This document shows positions 63,637-64,000 of a stretch of DNA of 64,000 nt, in pieces. The DNA is taken from contig NZ_VFPO01000001.1 in assembly GCF_006716765.1 (NCBI RefSeq), positions 2,108,001 through 2,172,000 of the forward strand, read 5' to 3'. Position numbers and translations under genes: made by a program. Below the pieces are notes generated by a model, which was not told the origin of the DNA, did no database searches, and saw only the letters and a list, made by a program, of their open reading frames with translations. The DNA is from Actinomadura hallensis (GTDB lineage: Bacteria > Actinomycetota > Actinomycetes > Streptosporangiales > Streptosporangiaceae). Every line of letters starts with the position of its first letter. Position 1 is the first letter of the stretch.

Positions 63637-64000
63637 TCATGAACCCTTCAGGTACCGGCCCAGCGCCGAGAGCGGGAACACCAGCCGGTACAGGTGGTAG
63701 TTGATGTAGAAGTCGCCGGGGAAGCCGGTGCCGGTGAAGTGGTCCTCGTCCCAGGTCCCGTCCGGGCGCTGGTGCTCGACCAGCCATCCGGCGCCGCGTT
63801 CGACGACCGGGCCGCGCTCTCCGGCGGCGAGGAGCGCGAGCAGCGCCCACGCGGTCTGCGACGGGGTCGAGACGCCGTGCCCGATCCACGACCGGTCGCG
63901 GTAGGAGCGCAGGTCCTCGCCCCAGCCGCCGTCGTCGCGCTGGTGGCGCACCAGCCACCGCACCGCGTTGCGGATCTCCGGGCGGCCCGGCCGGACGCCC
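63637..64000 (-). CDS. shc: Squalene-hopene cyclase, C-terminal part only
   Basis: The last 121 codons of a gene that continues past the right edge. QW-type repeats (QRDDGGWGED, QRPDGTWDEDHFTGTGFPGD), STPSQTAWALLAL and the terminal FYINYHLYRLVFPLSALGRYL are characteristic of squalene-hopene cyclase. The catalytic DXDD motif lies outside the window. Cyclises squalene to hopene for HpnH. Confidence 0.93.
   Translation of the reverse strand, partial: GVRPGRPEIRNAVRWLVRHQRDDGGWGEDLRSYRDRSWIGHGVSTPSQTAWALLALLAAGERGPVVERGAGWLVEHQRPDGTWDEDHFTGTGFPGDFYINYHLYRLVFPLSALGRYLKGS

Overview
This 64 kb window has very high G+C, dense gene packing, many 4-nt ATGA/GTGA start-stop overlaps, LacI/TetR/GntR/ROK regulators and hopanoid genes. 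That points to a filamentous actinomycete chromosome, most likely a Thermomonosporaceae/Actinomadura-type organism (the family is inferred from gene content only). I see no transposase, integrase, CRISPR array, phage module or rRNA operon. The window cuts a gene at each end.

Layout. 0-4.3 kb: the start of a PARG-like gene, diverging from a two-gene RNA-repair operon (hen1-pnkp). 4.3-12.1 kb: housekeeping and small genes (zinc-ribbon protein, phosphotransferase, acyl-CoA ligase, a 37-aa CxxC peptide, manA, a sigma-region-4 protein), then an array of four tRNA genes (Ser-GCT, CAT, Arg-GCG, His-GTG) and a secreted GH3 beta-glucosidase. 12.1-18.2 kb: pnuC-nadR for nicotinamide riboside salvage, and a pyruvate dehydrogenase-type E1alpha-E1beta-E2 operon facing a GntR regulator.

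18.4-36.3 kb: a carbohydrate region. A membrane Ser/Thr kinase with an extracellular CBM2 precedes a GH1 beta-glucosidase-MFS operon. Two protease inhibitors (SSI and emfourin-like) and a deaminase follow. Next come a cellobiose operon (cebE-cebF-cebG-bglC-cebR) and an alpha-glucoside operon (binding protein, two permeases, GH13 glucosidase, LacI regulator). Two identical 14-bp CebR boxes, one before each GH1-containing operon, tie the cellobiose genes into one regulon. A perfect 19-bp palindrome marks the alpha-glucoside promoter.

36.4-44.3 kb: two tandem COG3541-type nucleotidyltransferases. After them is a tightly coupled seven-gene operon with a convergent creatininase-family gene: GTP cyclohydrolase II variant, CDP-alcohol phosphotransferase, medium-chain dehydrogenase, PTPS-like T-fold protein, GT4 glycosyltransferase, methyltransferase and an integral membrane protein. 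Active-site changes suggest a dedicated pathway starting from a formylated pyrimidine (FAPy) and ending in a pterin-like, possibly lipid-linked glycosylated product. This is the most interesting candidate undescribed system here.

44.4-54 kb: metY-metX, preceded by a leaderless cysteine-rich leader peptide; a PAP2 protein; a DUF1349 protein; an esterase; a TetR/MpaB-oxygenase pair; and an MFS/TetR efflux pair with a large operator. 54-64 kb: a ROK regulator facing an Entner-Doudoroff operon (edd-glk-eda), a LuxR-regulator remnant, PadR/DUF1707, a PAP2-wax ester synthase fusion, and hopanoid genes hpnH and shc (cut by the window end).
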